DNA of 64,000 bases from Fischerella sp. CENA71 (GCA_024239075.1 JANBVI010000088.1:124001-188000); one strand, 5' to 3'; positions 35,632-46,286 are shown, counted from the stretch's first letter. Notes: a model not told the origin generated them from the letters alone. Numbers and translations: made by a program.

Positions 35632-37545
35632 ATGTTTAGTAAAATTTTCAAAAAATTACCGAATCAACTAAAGCTTCAGGAGCAATTTATCATATTGCTT
35701 GTTTTCAGCACTATGATTCCTGTCTCAATTGTGGGTTTGTATGGTATTTATGCTTCCAGCAACAGCCTATCAGAAATTGCAAAAAACAATATGGAAACTG
35801 AGTCAAGCAAAGAAGCTAATAAGATTAATAACTTTTTCAATAGTGTTAGTGATGACGTTTTTTTCTTAAGCAAATCTCCCCAAATCCAAGGAATCATCCG
35901 AGCTAAAGACAATGGTGGATTAGACGGACAAAGTAATTTATCTTATAACGCCTGGGTTGGGCAGTTACAAGCTAATTTTGTTGCCATGATGGAACAAAAG
36001 CCTCATTTTATGAAACTCCGTTACATAGATGAAAATGGTAAAGAAGTGGTGCGAGTTGATGCCGATGGTTCTAAGAACAAAGTTGTCCCCGAAGGTGAAT
36101 TGCAACAACAGAGAGATAGACAAATTTTGTCAGAAACAATGAAACTCTCACCTAACAATATATATGTTTCTCCTGTTAATCTCAACCAGGAAAATGGTGA
36201 GATTAAAAAACCTTATCAACCAACTATTAGTTATAGTATACCGATTCTGAATTCCTCTGGACAAAAAAAAGGAATTATCGTCGCTAACATTTTTGCTGAG
36301 AAATTTATCAAAGATTTTAAAGAGGATGACAGTCAAAGGAGAAATGCAGAGAATATATATCAAGGTCAAGAAAAATTCATTGTTAATCAAGAGGGATTTT
36401 ATATTTCCCATCCCAATGCTGCAAAAGAGTGGGGATTTGAATTTAAAAAAAATGACAAATTAGATCAAGATTATTCTCCAAATGTAGCCAAAAAAATATT
36501 AGGCAGTGAAAAGGGATTTGTTGAGCAAGGAAACTATCTATTTGCATTCCGTCGAGTTGATCCCAGTCCAAATCAGCCAGAATTTTTAGTAGTAATCAAT
36601 AGAGTTCCCAAAAATAGTGTTTTTGCCGCTGTCAATTCATTGAAAATAGTCACCATTTTGATTATTATTGTTTCTCTGGCTGTGGTGCTATCGTTGGGAA
36701 TTTTTAGAACACGTCAAGTTGTACACCTGATCAAGCAATTAGTAAATGTCATATCTGCTTCTATTCAACAAACTTTTTCTGGCTTGGATCAGCAAGCACG
36801 TATAGCTGGGCAGCAAGCAGCCTCGGTACATGAAACTACAACAACGATGGATGAGCTGGAAGCTTCTTGTCGCCAGTCTGCTCAACAAGCCAAATCAGCC
36901 ACTACTGCTGCACAGCAGGCTCTCACAACCGCAGAAGATGGTAGCCAAGCGGTGAAGGAAACCCTTGAAAGTATGTTTATTCTCGAAAAGAAAGTAGTTG
37001 CGATCGCTGAACAAATTGTGCATCTCAGCGCCCAAGCTAGTCAAATTGCTAGTATTTCGCAAATTGTTTCTGACTTAGCAAACCAAACTAATATGTTGGC
37101 GCTCAATTCCTCAGTTGAAGCAGTCCGGGCCGGAGAATACGGAAAAGGCTTTGCTGTAGTTGCTAATGAAATTCGCAGATTATCCGATCAAAGTCAAAAA
37201 TCTGCCGACAAGATTAATATCCTCGTTTCTAACATCCAAAAAGCGATTAATTCAACTGTCATGGTGACAGAAGAAGGCACCAAGATAGTGAAAACAGGAG
37301 TAGAAAATGTTCAAAAATCAGATCAAGCCTTTGCTGGAGTAGCAGACGCAATTAATTATATGGTCGTGAATAATCAACAAATCTCACTCAATCTTAAGCA
37401 ACAACTAGATGCTATTCAACAAGTTGTCCAAGCAATGGACAATATCAACAGAGGAGCCAAAGAAACTGCTACTGGTATCAATCAAACCAAACTTGGTACT
37501 GAACAACTCAGTGCAGTTGCTTTAACCCTCAAAGAGATCGTTTAG
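35632..37545 (+). CDS. Methyl-accepting chemotaxis protein (dCache-like sensor)
   Basis: The 637-residue receptor has TM1 near residues 19-41, then a large periplasmic dCache-like domain (to about residue 335; the segment MKLRYIDENGKEVVRVDADG is typical). TM2 lies near 335-355. The signalling tip is [20 protein letters not shown], then [18 protein letters not shown]. It shares the same downstream signalling layout as the first receptor, so the two are paralogues with different sensors. It lies 80 bp ahead of cheA, with heptamer repeats between. Confidence 0.93.
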   Translation: MFSKIFKKLPNQLKLQEQFIILLVFSTMIPVSIVGLYGIYASSNSLSEIAKNNMETESSKEANKINNFFNSVSDDVFFLSKSPQIQGIIRAKDNGGLDGQSNLSYNAWVGQLQANFVAMMEQKPHFMKLRYIDENGKEVVRVDADGSKNKVVPEGELQQQRDRQILSETMKLSPNNIYVSPVNLNQENGEIKKPYQPTISYSIPILNSSGQKKGIIVANIFAEKFIKDFKEDDSQRRNAENIYQGQEKFIVNQEGFYISHPNAAKEWGFEFKKNDKLDQDYSPNVAKKILGSEKGFVEQGNYLFAFRRVDPSPNQPEFLVVINRVPKNSVFAAVNSLKIVTILIIIVSLAVVLSLGIFRTRQVVHLIKQLVNVISASIQQTFSGLDQQARIAGQQAASVHETTTTMDELEASCRQSAQQAKSATTAAQQALTTAEDGSQAVKETLESMFILEKKVVAIAEQIVHLSAQASQIASISQIVSDLANQTNMLALNSSVEAVRAGEYGKGFAVVANEIRRLSDQSQKSADKINILVSNIQKAINSTVMVTEEGTKIVKTGVENVQKSDQAFAGVADAINYMVVNNQQISLNLKQQLDAIQQVVQAMDNINRGAKETATGINQTKLGTEQLSAVALTLKEIV

Positions 37546-37582
37546 GTGGGAGACAAGGGGGACAGGGGGATCGGGAGAAGAA

Positions 37583-37622
37583 CCAATGACCAATGACCAA
37601 TAACCAATGACCAATGACTAAA
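37583..37622. repeat. Heptamer repeats in front of cheA
   Basis: CCAATGACCAATGACCAATA and further units run up to the cheA start codon. Confidence 0.7.
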
Positions 37623-37624
37623 TC

Positions 37625-40402
37625 ATGTTTATAGAAGATGAAGAACTGCGGGAATTGTATAAAATTTCCAGTGAAGAAAATTTACAAAAACTGACAGATG
37701 GTTTACTAAATTTACAACAAAAACCAAAGGATGAAGCTGAATCTACTTTAGAAAAGTTAGCAAGAATAGTCCATAGCCTCAAAGGTGACTCCAGAATTAT
37801 TGGTGTAGAAGATGTAGTAATTCTGTGCGATCAGGTGGAAAAGATTCTCTTGAGCCTTAAACGCCAAGAAATGATTTTAACTCCAGAAGTGAGCGATCGC
37901 CTTTATCAAGGATTAGATGTGATCGGTTTGCTGGTATATGAAGCTGTGACTGGTGAAGCAACTGGGGTAGATACAGCTGATATACTCGAACAGTTAATGT
38001 TAGCTGTTGCTAAGTCGAAACCGCCAGAGTCAGAACAATTAGAACAAATGCAACTAGTTGTCACTCCACAAGAATTAGTTGCACCAGAGAATCTATCTAC
38101 AAAAAGCACTAGTGAGTTAAAAGACGCGCCATCGCCTGTTGATGCAGCAAATAACAGCAATCCTCCGCAAGCAAAATTTTCTTTTATAGAAGACGAAGAA
38201 CTTCGAGACATTTATCAAACTACTAGCGAAGAACGTTTGCAGAACCTGGCAGCAGGTATACTACACTTGCAAAAGCAGCCACAAGATGAAGCCACTTTAC
38301 AACAATTGCTGCGAGAAGCTCATAGTTTGAAGGGAGATTCCCGCAGTTTGGGAGTAGAAAATGTAGTCACCCTCACCCATCAACTCGAAGAGATTTTGTT
38401 GGGAATCAAACGCCAAGAAATGATCTTAACTCCACAAGTTAGCGATCGCCTTTATCAAGGATTGGATGCGATCGGTTTGTTGGTATACGAAGCGGTGACT
38501 GGTGAAGTCACAGGGGTGAATACAGCCGAAATCCTTGACAATTTAGTGGGAATTGTGGCTCCATCCACAACCCCGGAATCTTTACCACTTCTTCCTGAAC
38601 TTTCGCCACTTCCTACCTCAATTTCTGTCAAGCCAGTAATTCAAGATTTACCCCCTCCCCCTATAGGATCTAGTCAACCCTATCACATCGATACAATTCG
38701 GGTGCAAACTCTTCATTTAGATGCTTTAATTACACATACCGAGGAACTAACTCTTACTAAAAACGCCATAGCTCATACGGCCACTGCAATTGAGGAAATG
38801 ACAAACCTCTGGGAAGAGTGGAAAGCTTTTTATAACCAAACAAAAGTAGCTGAGTCTTCATCATTAAACATTGATTCCTACACAGAACGCTTAGAAAAAA
38901 CTATCTATTCTTTAAGAAATACAATTCAAGAACATAATACTAAATTAGACATTGTTACTGGAGAATTAAGAGACAAAATTCGTACCCTCCGACTTCTACC
39001 ACTGTCCACCGTATTTGATTTGCTTCCTCGCACCGTTCGAGATTTAGCCAAACAACAATCTAAACAAGTCGAATTAATGATCTCCGGTGGAGAAATCACC
39101 ACAGATAAACGTATTCTCGAAGAAATTAAAGATCCTTTGATGCACATGATTCGTAATGCTATAGATCATGGCATTGAAACTCCCAGTGATCGAGAAAAAC
39201 TCGGTAAATCTCCCGTCGCTACTATTTGGTTGAAGGGCTATCAAATGGCTAACAAAATTGTCATCGAAGTAGCAGATGATGGACGGGGATTAAACATTGA
39301 AAAAATCAAACAAACCGCCTTCAAACGTGGTTTGTACACTTATAAAGAACTGGAAACTATGACTCATAGCCAACTTCATGCTTTGATTTTGGCTCCTGGT
39401 TTTTCCACCCAAACTTTTATTACAGAAATTTCTGGTAGAGGAATCGGTTTAGATGTCGTACGAACAAGCATCGAACGGCTTAAAGGTAATATTGAAATCG
39501 AATCAATCCCCACTCAAGGCTGTACTTTTCGCATTCAGTTAAATACAAGTTTGGCGATTAACAATGTACTCCTGTTTGAAGTTCAAGGTATTGTTCATGC
39601 TTTACCAGTTGAATTTGTACAGAGGACTTTATTTATCTCTCCCAAACAAATTTTAACTAATGAAGATTGCACAAGTATTAATTTGGATGATCAAAGTATT
39701 TTGGTTGCGAATCTTGCTGATTTGCTGGAACTTTCCAACTCTCCTGCTTATGCTCAAGCTGCCAAATTTGAGCAACCAAACCAGACTCAACAACCTTGTA
39801 TTTTAATCAAAGTAGGAGAAGAATTATTTGGATTATTTGTCGATCGCCTCATGCAAACTCAAGAAGTGGTAATTAAACCTCAAACTCAGTTATTAAAACG
39901 GGTGCGTAATATTAGTGGCGCCACAGTTCTCGGTTCTGGAGAAGTGTGCATGATTCTTAATCCCTCCGATTTGCTCAAATCTTTGCACCAGCAAACCACA
40001 TCTGTAGTTTCTGCAAAACAAAGCAAAACAGTAAAAACAAAACCAGTGATTCTCTTAGTAGAAGATTCAATTCCTGTTCGCACCCAAGAAAAACGGCTTT
40101 TGGAAAAAGCTGGATATGAAGTAGTGATCGCGGAAGATGGACTAGATGGTTATAACAAACTCCAAACTCGGAAATTTGATGCGATGATTTCTGATGTGGA
40201 AATGCCCAATCTTGATGGATTGTCACTGACTGCCAAGATACGTCAGCATCCAGAATATAAAACATTGCCGATTATTTTAGTGACAACCCTTGCTTCTGAA
40301 GCAGATAAAGCCAGGGGAGCTGATGTCGGAGCAAATGCCTACATTCTCAAAAGTAATTTTAATCAAGATGTTCTTTTAGAAATATTAGGAAGATTAATTT
40401 GA
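37625..40402 (+). CDS. cheA: Hybrid CheA kinase with two Hpt domains and a receiver
   Basis: The 925-residue chemotaxis kinase has a first Hpt domain with His50 (IVHSLKGDSR) and a second Hpt domain with His233 (EAHSLKGDSR). The two halves are near-copies: KRQEMILTP-VSDRLYQGLD appears in both. After a Pro-rich linker come the dimerisation helices (about 355-455), the HATPase with N-box HMIRNAIDHG, a CheW-like domain (about 640-780), and a C-terminal receiver with DAMISDVEMPNLDG. All motifs are intact. Tandem Hpt domains could give two phosphorylation inputs or outputs. It is followed by cheB, cheR and cheW. Confidence 0.95.
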   Translation: MFIEDEELRELYKISSEENLQKLTDGLLNLQQKPKDEAESTLEKLARIVHSLKGDSRIIGVEDVVILCDQVEKILLSLKRQEMILTPEVSDRLYQGLDVIGLLVYEAVTGEATGVDTADILEQLMLAVAKSKPPESEQLEQMQLVVTPQELVAPENLSTKSTSELKDAPSPVDAANNSNPPQAKFSFIEDEELRDIYQTTSEERLQNLAAGILHLQKQPQDEATLQQLLREAHSLKGDSRSLGVENVVTLTHQLEEILLGIKRQEMILTPQVSDRLYQGLDAIGLLVYEAVTGEVTGVNTAEILDNLVGIVAPSTTPESLPLLPELSPLPTSISVKPVIQDLPPPPIGSSQPYHIDTIRVQTLHLDALITHTEELTLTKNAIAHTATAIEEMTNLWEEWKAFYNQTKVAESSSLNIDSYTERLEKTIYSLRNTIQEHNTKLDIVTGELRDKIRTLRLLPLSTVFDLLPRTVRDLAKQQSKQVELMISGGEITTDKRILEEIKDPLMHMIRNAIDHGIETPSDREKLGKSPVATIWLKGYQMANKIVIEVADDGRGLNIEKIKQTAFKRGLYTYKELETMTHSQLHALILAPGFSTQTFITEISGRGIGLDVVRTSIERLKGNIEIESIPTQGCTFRIQLNTSLAINNVLLFEVQGIVHALPVEFVQRTLFISPKQILTNEDCTSINLDDQSILVANLADLLELSNSPAYAQAAKFEQPNQTQQPCILIKVGEELFGLFVDRLMQTQEVVIKPQTQLLKRVRNISGATVLGSGEVCMILNPSDLLKSLHQQTTSVVSAKQSKTVKTKPVILLVEDSIPVRTQEKRLLEKAGYEVVIAEDGLDGYNKLQTRKFDAMISDVEMPNLDGLSLTAKIRQHPEYKTLPIILVTTLASEADKARGADVGANAYILKSNFNQDVLLEILGRLI

Positions 40403-40489
40403 TTATGTATGTTGATAATTTTTCGTAGTTTGTTGTTTTGAATAACTACCAACAAATATTACCAACAACCAACCACCAATAACCAATCA

Positions 40490-41557
40490 ATGCCAATTCG
40501 AGTTTTATTAGTTGAAGATTCACAAATTGCTCTGGTACTTTTAAAAAGAATTTTGACCTCATCACCACAAATTGAGGTGGTTGGAGAAGCTTGCACTGGT
40601 TTAGAAGCTTTAGAATTAATTCCTAAAGTCGAACCGGATGTCATTTGTACAGATTTTCATATGCCTCACATGAATGGTTTAGAGTTGACAACTGAAGTCA
40701 TGGCACTCTATCCACGACCAATTTTAGTAATTAGTGTTTCCGTACAAACAGATGATTCCAAAAATATTTTTCAGCTTTTAGAAGCGGGGGCTGTGGATAT
40801 TTTTCCGAAGCCAACCATAGGATTAGTAGGAGATGATGAGGAATTTAAACAGGAGTTAATTAACAAGATAAAAATTCTCTCTGGGGTAAAAGTATTTCGC
40901 AAAAAGCGAAAACTGGGTACAAAAACACAGAATTTTCAAGCAGCAAGTTTTGCTGCTTTATCTTCTAAATCCTTAGTTAAACCAAAATTAGTAGCGATTG
41001 GAGCATCTACAGGTGGACCTCAAGCTTTGAAAGAAATATTCACTAAATTACCATTAGATTTTTCCTTACCAGTGATTTGTGTACAACATATTTATCTTGG
41101 TTTTTTACAAGGATTAATTGATTGGTTAGCTGTTGATTGTCGATTACCAATTCAAATTGCTCAACTAGGGGACACACCAAAACCAGGGAGAATTTATTTT
41201 CCACCAGAACAACAGCATTTAGAACTTGATCAAAAGGGCAGATTTATTTATTCTGACTCACCACCAGTAGCAGGACATCGCCCGTCGGTGACAGTTACAT
41301 TTGCATCTGTTGCCAAATTTTATGGTCAAGCATGTGTGGGAATCTTGTTAACTGGAATGGGTAGAGACGGAGCAGAGGGAATGCAGGCGATCGCTCAAGC
41401 TGGTGGTTTTACCATCGCTCAAGATGAAGCTTCTTCTGTGGTTTTTGGAATGCCAAAAGCAGCAGTTGAGTTAGGAGCCGCGCAACAAGTTTTACCAATT
41501 CAGGCGATCGCGCCAAGATTGCTGGCTCTGTTGCAAAATAATTTTCTTGAATTGTGA
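40490..41557 (+). CDS. cheB: Chemotaxis response regulator methylesterase CheB
   Basis: The 355-residue receptor methylesterase/deamidase starts with a receiver (phospho-Asp55 in VICTDFHMPHMNG). The esterase domain follows, with Ser173 in GASTGGPQAL, His200 in VICVQH and Asp293 in LTGMGRDGAEGM; all catalytic residues are present. It works with CheR to adapt receptor signalling. It lies 87 bp after cheA. The start codon follows heptamer-like repeats. Confidence 0.95.
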   Translation: MPIRVLLVEDSQIALVLLKRILTSSPQIEVVGEACTGLEALELIPKVEPDVICTDFHMPHMNGLELTTEVMALYPRPILVISVSVQTDDSKNIFQLLEAGAVDIFPKPTIGLVGDDEEFKQELINKIKILSGVKVFRKKRKLGTKTQNFQAASFAALSSKSLVKPKLVAIGASTGGPQALKEIFTKLPLDFSLPVICVQHIYLGFLQGLIDWLAVDCRLPIQIAQLGDTPKPGRIYFPPEQQHLELDQKGRFIYSDSPPVAGHRPSVTVTFASVAKFYGQACVGILLTGMGRDGAEGMQAIAQAGGFTIAQDEASSVVFGMPKAAVELGAAQQVLPIQAIAPRLLALLQNNFLEL

Positions 41558-41578
41558 AGAGAATAATTAGGAGTCAAA

Positions 41579-42427
41579 GTGTCAGAAGCAGAGACTTTAA
41601 GTGTAGAGCTAACAAAGGCGTTTATCCGATTAATTGCCAAGCATACCGGAATCAAAATTCGAGAGCGCGATCGAGGAAATTTAATCCAAAAAATATTTTT
41701 GCGTATGAAAGCTCTCAAAATATTATATCCAGAAATATATTATAAAGTCTTAGCATCTTCTACTATATATAGTTACATAGAATGGCAAAAGTTTATTGCA
41801 ATTTTAACAAATACTGAAAGTTACTTTTTTAGAGATAAGGGACAATTTAATTTATTACGAAATCAGATTCTTCCCGAAATAATTAAACGCAAACAGAATC
41901 ACAAAAGTATTCGTATTTGTAGCGCCGGATGTTCCACAGGTGATGAGCCTTATTCGATTGCTATTCTTTTAAAAGAACTGATTCCCAATATAGAGGAATG
42001 GCATGTGCTCATTCTGGGTTTAGATATCAACAAAGAAGCATTGAAAAAAGCAAGAGAGGGAATTTATACAGCTTGGTCATTAAGAAGCCTGGATGCAAAA
42101 ACAATCCAGAAGTATTTTATAAATTTTAACAATAATTATTACCTAGATGAACAAATAATAAAAATGGTCAACTTTCAATATACAAATTTAGTCAAAGATT
42201 TGTTTATTCATCCATATTCCGATTTTCGAGATATGGATTTAGTTATTTGTCGGAATGTGTTTATTTATTTTGAGCCTACAGTAATTGCTAAAATTTTAGA
42301 AAAATTTTATCATACTCTCCAACCATTAGGGTATTTAATTACAGGGCATACAGAACTTTGTAATCAAAATCTCAGTAATTTTCACACAAAAGTATTTCCA
42401 GAATCCCTTGTTTATATTAAAAAGTAA
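41579..42427 (+). CDS. cheR: Chemotaxis protein methyltransferase CheR
   Basis: The 282-residue methyltransferase adds methyl groups to receptor glutamates using S-adenosylmethionine. The SAM site is in ICSAGCSTGDEPYSIAI, and the family motif is DLVICRNVFIYF. The start is GTG, chosen because AGGAG lies 5 bases upstream. It lies 21 bp after cheB and 11 bp ahead of the CheW gene, so the genes are surely co-transcribed. Confidence 0.95.
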   Translation: MSEAETLSVELTKAFIRLIAKHTGIKIRERDRGNLIQKIFLRMKALKILYPEIYYKVLASSTIYSYIEWQKFIAILTNTESYFFRDKGQFNLLRNQILPEIIKRKQNHKSIRICSAGCSTGDEPYSIAILLKELIPNIEEWHVLILGLDINKEALKKAREGIYTAWSLRSLDAKTIQKYFINFNNNYYLDEQIIKMVNFQYTNLVKDLFIHPYSDFRDMDLVICRNVFIYFEPTVIAKILEKFYHTLQPLGYLITGHTELCNQNLSNFHTKVFPESLVYIKK

Positions 42428-42438
42428 ATCCTCAAAAA

Positions 42439-43533
42439 ATGAAGAAAAATCTGTATCTCACTTTTAGCTTAAATAACTATCTCTATGGCATTGACACGGC
42501 TTATGTAGAAGAGATTTTCAATCTACCAGATTTGACAACAATCCCAGAACTTCCTCATGGAATAATTGGTTTCGTCAATCTCCGAGAGAAGATTTTGCCA
42601 GTTTTAGATTTGAATTTGAAATTAGGCTATCTGTCCCCAGATTATCGCTTGTCAGATAGTATAGTAGTTTTAAAGTCTGAAGAATTACAACTCGGTATTC
42701 TTGTTAATCAAATTCATGAAATTCGAGAAATCTCTTTAGAGGAAATTGCTACTGAGCTTAATGAGCAACGAGAATTAGTAGTAGATGAACAAAGAAATAT
42801 TATTAATGGTGTTGCCCATTTCCCAGATGAGGTTTTAATCTTAAATCATCCCAATAATTGGTTCTACGTTGACGAGACACAACAAATTGTGTCTTTGCAA
42901 AACTATCTGCAACAGGATATTGTAGATAATTCTCATGTAGACGAACTTCAAACCTACGATTCTGAGTTTTCATTGCTACAAAAGTCTATATTTTGTCCGA
43001 ATGCAACTTTAGAAGAAAGAAAAGTTTTTAAACAAAGAGCAGATAATCTCAGACTTTCAACAAAAACTCAAGATTTTAAGAATTTTAAAACTTTAGCAGT
43101 CATTACTTTAAATGACCATCTTTTTGGTATTGATTTAGAGATGGTACGGGAGTTTACTGATATCTATCATGTGACTCCTATTCCTTGTTGTCCATCACAT
43201 ATCGTTGGTAACATGAATCTGCGAGGTGAGATACTTACCCTAGTTGATTTGCGTGGATTACTACTAAATGTGCTACCAAAAGGTGTGATTGTTGGTTCTA
43301 AAGCAATGGTGATCGAAGTTGAGGGTATAGTTGCTGGTGTAATAGTCGAAGAAATTTACGATGTGATGTTTTCCCTGAACTTACAAAAAGTAACAGCAAT
43401 ACCAATTACAATCAATTCAATTAATGCTCAATTTTGTCAAGGCGCTGCTCCCTATCAGGAAAAAATTATGAGTATTCTGGATATACCTAAAATTTTCTTG
43501 AAGGGTGGCTTAATTGTTGATGAAGCAGTTTGA
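42439..43533 (+). CDS. cheW: Double CheW-domain coupling protein
   Basis: The 364-residue protein has two CheW domains. The first (residues about 4-145) has FSLNNYLYGIDTAYVEEIF and GFVNLREKILPVLDL. The second (about 215-350) has ITLNDHLFGIDLEMVREF and GNMNLRGEILTLVDLRG. Both contain the family core. A double CheW could link receptors and CheA in larger arrays. It is the last gene of the plus-strand che run; a PatA-like gene follows on the other strand. Confidence 0.93.
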   Translation: MKKNLYLTFSLNNYLYGIDTAYVEEIFNLPDLTTIPELPHGIIGFVNLREKILPVLDLNLKLGYLSPDYRLSDSIVVLKSEELQLGILVNQIHEIREISLEEIATELNEQRELVVDEQRNIINGVAHFPDEVLILNHPNNWFYVDETQQIVSLQNYLQQDIVDNSHVDELQTYDSEFSLLQKSIFCPNATLEERKVFKQRADNLRLSTKTQDFKNFKTLAVITLNDHLFGIDLEMVREFTDIYHVTPIPCCPSHIVGNMNLRGEILTLVDLRGLLLNVLPKGVIVGSKAMVIEVEGIVAGVIVEEIYDVMFSLNLQKVTAIPITINSINAQFCQGAAPYQEKIMSILDIPKIFLKGGLIVDEAV

Positions 43534-43558
43534 TTCATCTTTTTAGTTTTTAATTGTT

Positions 43559-44773
43559 TTACCTAACATACTTCTGCACAATCTGTAATAATTCTTCTGG
43601 CTGTGGTGGCTTACCTAAAAATTCAGTGGCACCAACTAACATAGCGTGGGCCCGATCAATAGGGGTATTCCGTTCTGTCAGAAAAATAATTGGTGTATTC
43701 CTAAAAGTAGGGGTATCACGCAAAAATTTACAGATACTATAACCATCAGCATTCGGTAGGAGTAAGTCTAACAAGATTAAATCAGGCTTGTGTTCGATGA
43801 GTTGAGAAAATCCTCGCATCGGCTCCGGAATACTCAACATTTGATATCCGGCGGGGATCAATATTTTTCTTAAAGCGTAAGCCAACACTGGGCTATCATC
43901 AATGCAAGCAATTAAGGGTTGTTTATGAGTAGATTTATCAATAGATTCCTGAATAGATTTATCAGTAGATTTTAGAACAGATGTAATAGATTCATTTTCT
44001 AATGAGGGGGGTGTTACTGCTGGTACTTTTTTGATAATTGGTAATGCTAAATCTGGAATCTTCTGAAGTTCTAATATACCTTTATCAACCCAAGGTATTA
44101 AAGATAGAGCCACATCTATTACTGATTTTTCCTGTTCTAAGGCAATATCCCATAGGGTAAAATCACTGTTGAAATACTTCTTTTCGGAAACTGGAATGAT
44201 TTGAGAATCTACCGTTGAGATCAAAACTGGGGCGAGACTGGGGCTAAGATGATCTAAACCGGCAGCTTGCCATTTTTGTTGTGTATTGGTTGCTTTGGTG
44301 AAAACTGATAGTATTTCCCAGGAAGACAAGGCTATGAGTTGGGGTAAATCAAATATATCTTTTTGAGTAGGTGTCCAGTTATTTTTTAGTTCTTTATAAT
44401 TACTTATTTCAAAAAAACATTCTTGAACAATACTGCGAATTATTAACTTGGTTTGGATGGCACTCAATTGCCTTTGGCTAATTCCTTGAGCAAGGAGATG
44501 ACATTCCCAAGATTGATTTTCGGACAACACGGAAGACTCAACACTCCACTGCCAATTTGGGCAATGCTGCTTTAAAGCTCTATTCCAGCGCCTGACAGGA
44601 TGCATTCCACCTGTAGCATACACCAACTTCCCGCCATTAAAGTAAAGATTCCAAACGACTGTATGGTTGTATAAGATGAGTACTCCGTTACTACCATTTT
44701 TACTTAGATTGTCTAATTCTTCAGTTAGCCTTGTTAGTATCATTTGTGGCAATTCTGCTCTGCTCGCAATCAT
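43559..44773 (-). CDS. PatA-like response regulator (DUF4388/PATAN plus receiver)
   Basis: The 404-residue protein has an N-terminal PATAN/DUF4388 domain (NGVLILYNHTVVWNLYFNGGKLVYA and its surroundings), a middle helical part, and a C-terminal receiver: IACIDDSPVLAYALRKIL, phospho-Asp in DLILLDLLLPNADG, and FLGKPPQPEELL. This is the PatA-type layout used in cyanobacterial pattern and phototaxis/hormogonium systems. It ends 25 bp from cheW in the convergent direction, so it could be an output of the che block although not in its operon. Confidence 0.88.
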   Translation of the reverse strand: MIASRAELPQMILTRLTEELDNLSKNGSNGVLILYNHTVVWNLYFNGGKLVYATGGMHPVRRWNRALKQHCPNWQWSVESSVLSENQSWECHLLAQGISQRQLSAIQTKLIIRSIVQECFFEISNYKELKNNWTPTQKDIFDLPQLIALSSWEILSVFTKATNTQQKWQAAGLDHLSPSLAPVLISTVDSQIIPVSEKKYFNSDFTLWDIALEQEKSVIDVALSLIPWVDKGILELQKIPDLALPIIKKVPAVTPPSLENESITSVLKSTDKSIQESIDKSTHKQPLIACIDDSPVLAYALRKILIPAGYQMLSIPEPMRGFSQLIEHKPDLILLDLLLPNADGYSICKFLRDTPTFRNTPIIFLTERNTPIDRAHAMLVGATEFLGKPPQPEELLQIVQKYVR

Positions 44774-44875
44774 TATGCCGTAGGTTGCACCCTTTTATAT
44801 CATTATTGATTAATATAAATTTGGAAATTTCTTCGTCTTGAACACCCATACAGCTAAAGTGAAGCAGTTATCCAA

Positions 44876-46084
44876 CTAATTACTCAAACTATTAACAAAA
44901 TCAAATAGATAATGAGCTAGCTGTAATTTAGTACATGGTGAAATTTCTAGCTGACGACCTTGTCTATCTAAAAATACTGCTTGATTGTTGTCGCTGCCAA
45001 AACCACTATCAGGTTTATCTACTGGGTTAGCAACAATAGCGTCTAAATTTTTTCTGTGCAATTTTTCCGAAGCGGGAGTAATAATATCTCCTGTCTGAGC
45101 AGCAAATCCAATTAATAATTGATGAGGTTGTTTACGCTGGGACAATTCTGCAATTATATCGGGTACAGGTTCTAAAGCTAAAGATTCTGGGAGCGATCGC
45201 TTGGGCAATTTCTCGTAATGGTACTCTCGTGGTTTGACATCTGCAACTGCTGCCGACATAATTATGACATCTGAATTAGAATAATTGCGTAGTATAATAG
45301 AGTACATTTCCTCAGCGCTGACCACAGGGAATGTTTCTATTCCCACAGGTATATCAGCATTCATAGGACTGTGTACTAAGATCACATTTGCACCTCGATG
45401 GAGTGCTGCTTGTGCTAAAGCTAACCCCATCTTGCCTGTAGCAGGATTGCCGATAAATCTTACGGGGTCAAAATGCTCTCGTGTTCCTCCAGCACTGATT
45501 AAGACTCGCTTTCCTGCTAAATCCCGCTGACCTTTGGTGTGCAGTAAAGATTGAATATAAGCAATGATTTCTGGCGGTTCTGCCATTCTTCCTGTACCGA
45601 CGCGATCGCACGCGAGTAATCCCGATCCTGGTTGCAAACTATGAAAACGATGATTTTTTAAGAGATTTTGCCAATTTTGCTGCACCGTCTGCTGTTCCCA
45701 CATATCGGTGTTCATCGCTGGTGCTAACACAATCGGACAGGTGGAAGCTAAGACGGTATTTGTCAGCAAATTGTCAGCCATCCCGTGAGCTAATTTTGCT
45801 AATGTATTAGCTGTTAAAGGTGCGATTAAAAACACTTCTGCCCATTCGCCCAATTCTATATGTAAAGGACGAGAATAAATTGGTTGCCAAAAATTTTCAT
45901 CTGTAAAAGCAGGATGGCGTGAGAGAGTAGAAAAAGTCAGAGGTGTGACAAATTTTTGGGCAGAATGAGTCAGAATAGTTCTGACTTCCACACCACTTTT
46001 AAATAACGTGGAAACAACTTCACAAATTTTGTAGGCGGCGATCCCGCCGCCGATACCTATTAGAACCCTTTTGTCAGGCTTCAT
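44876..46084 (-). CDS. coaBC: Bifunctional phosphopantothenoylcysteine decarboxylase/synthetase CoaBC
   Basis: This two-step enzyme of coenzyme A synthesis has 402 residues. The N-terminal flavoprotein domain ([16 protein letters not shown], the PAMNTDMW motif) decarboxylates phosphopantothenoylcysteine. The C-terminal domain ([20 protein letters not shown], then [12 protein letters not shown]) makes it from phosphopantothenate and cysteine. The order is as in other bacteria. Its start overlaps the stop of the DUF2555 gene by 11 bp, so the two are translationally coupled. Confidence 0.95.
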   Translation of the reverse strand: MKPDKRVLIGIGGGIAAYKICEVVSTLFKSGVEVRTILTHSAQKFVTPLTFSTLSRHPAFTDENFWQPIYSRPLHIELGEWAEVFLIAPLTANTLAKLAHGMADNLLTNTVLASTCPIVLAPAMNTDMWEQQTVQQNWQNLLKNHRFHSLQPGSGLLACDRVGTGRMAEPPEIIAYIQSLLHTKGQRDLAGKRVLISAGGTREHFDPVRFIGNPATGKMGLALAQAALHRGANVILVHSPMNADIPVGIETFPVVSAEEMYSIILRNYSNSDVIIMSAAVADVKPREYHYEKLPKRSLPESLALEPVPDIIAELSQRKQPHQLLIGFAAQTGDIITPASEKLHRKNLDAIVANPVDKPDSGFGSDNNQAVFLDRQGRQLEISPCTKLQLAHYLFDFVNSLSN

Positions 46085-46286
46085 CGTAGGGTTCTAAATC
46101 TAAAAGGTGAATATATGGTTCAATTAACTCTGGGCGTTGAAATGCGATCGCACGTAGCATGTGCCAATCATTCAAACCTTCAAAAGCATTGCTATAGTTA
46201 TCCTGCTCCAAGCGTGTAGCTAATTTTTCCACATCTTGTGGAGTCATGGTAGCAATTTCTTTTTTGGAAATGCTTAGAGTTTTCAT
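46074..46286 (-). CDS. DUF2555 protein
   Basis: The small conserved cyanobacterial protein has 70 residues with the chosen start at 46286. GGGAGGGG lies 8 bases ahead of this ATG, and the sequence [19 protein letters not shown] is the family N-terminus. The frame is open to 46319 (81 residues), but that start has no support. It is soluble and helical, with an acidic end (DLEPYDEA). The function is unknown. Overlap with coaBC suggests one operon. Confidence 0.88.
   Translation of the reverse strand: MKTLSISKKEIATMTPQDVEKLATRLEQDNYSNAFEGLNDWHMLRAIAFQRPELIEPYIHLLDLEPYDEA

Noticed and set aside
41554-41745. Frame overlapping the start of cheR
   Set aside because: Out-of-frame shadow of cheR.
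43554-43742. Plus-strand frame opposite the PatA-like receiver
   Set aside because: Antisense shadow.
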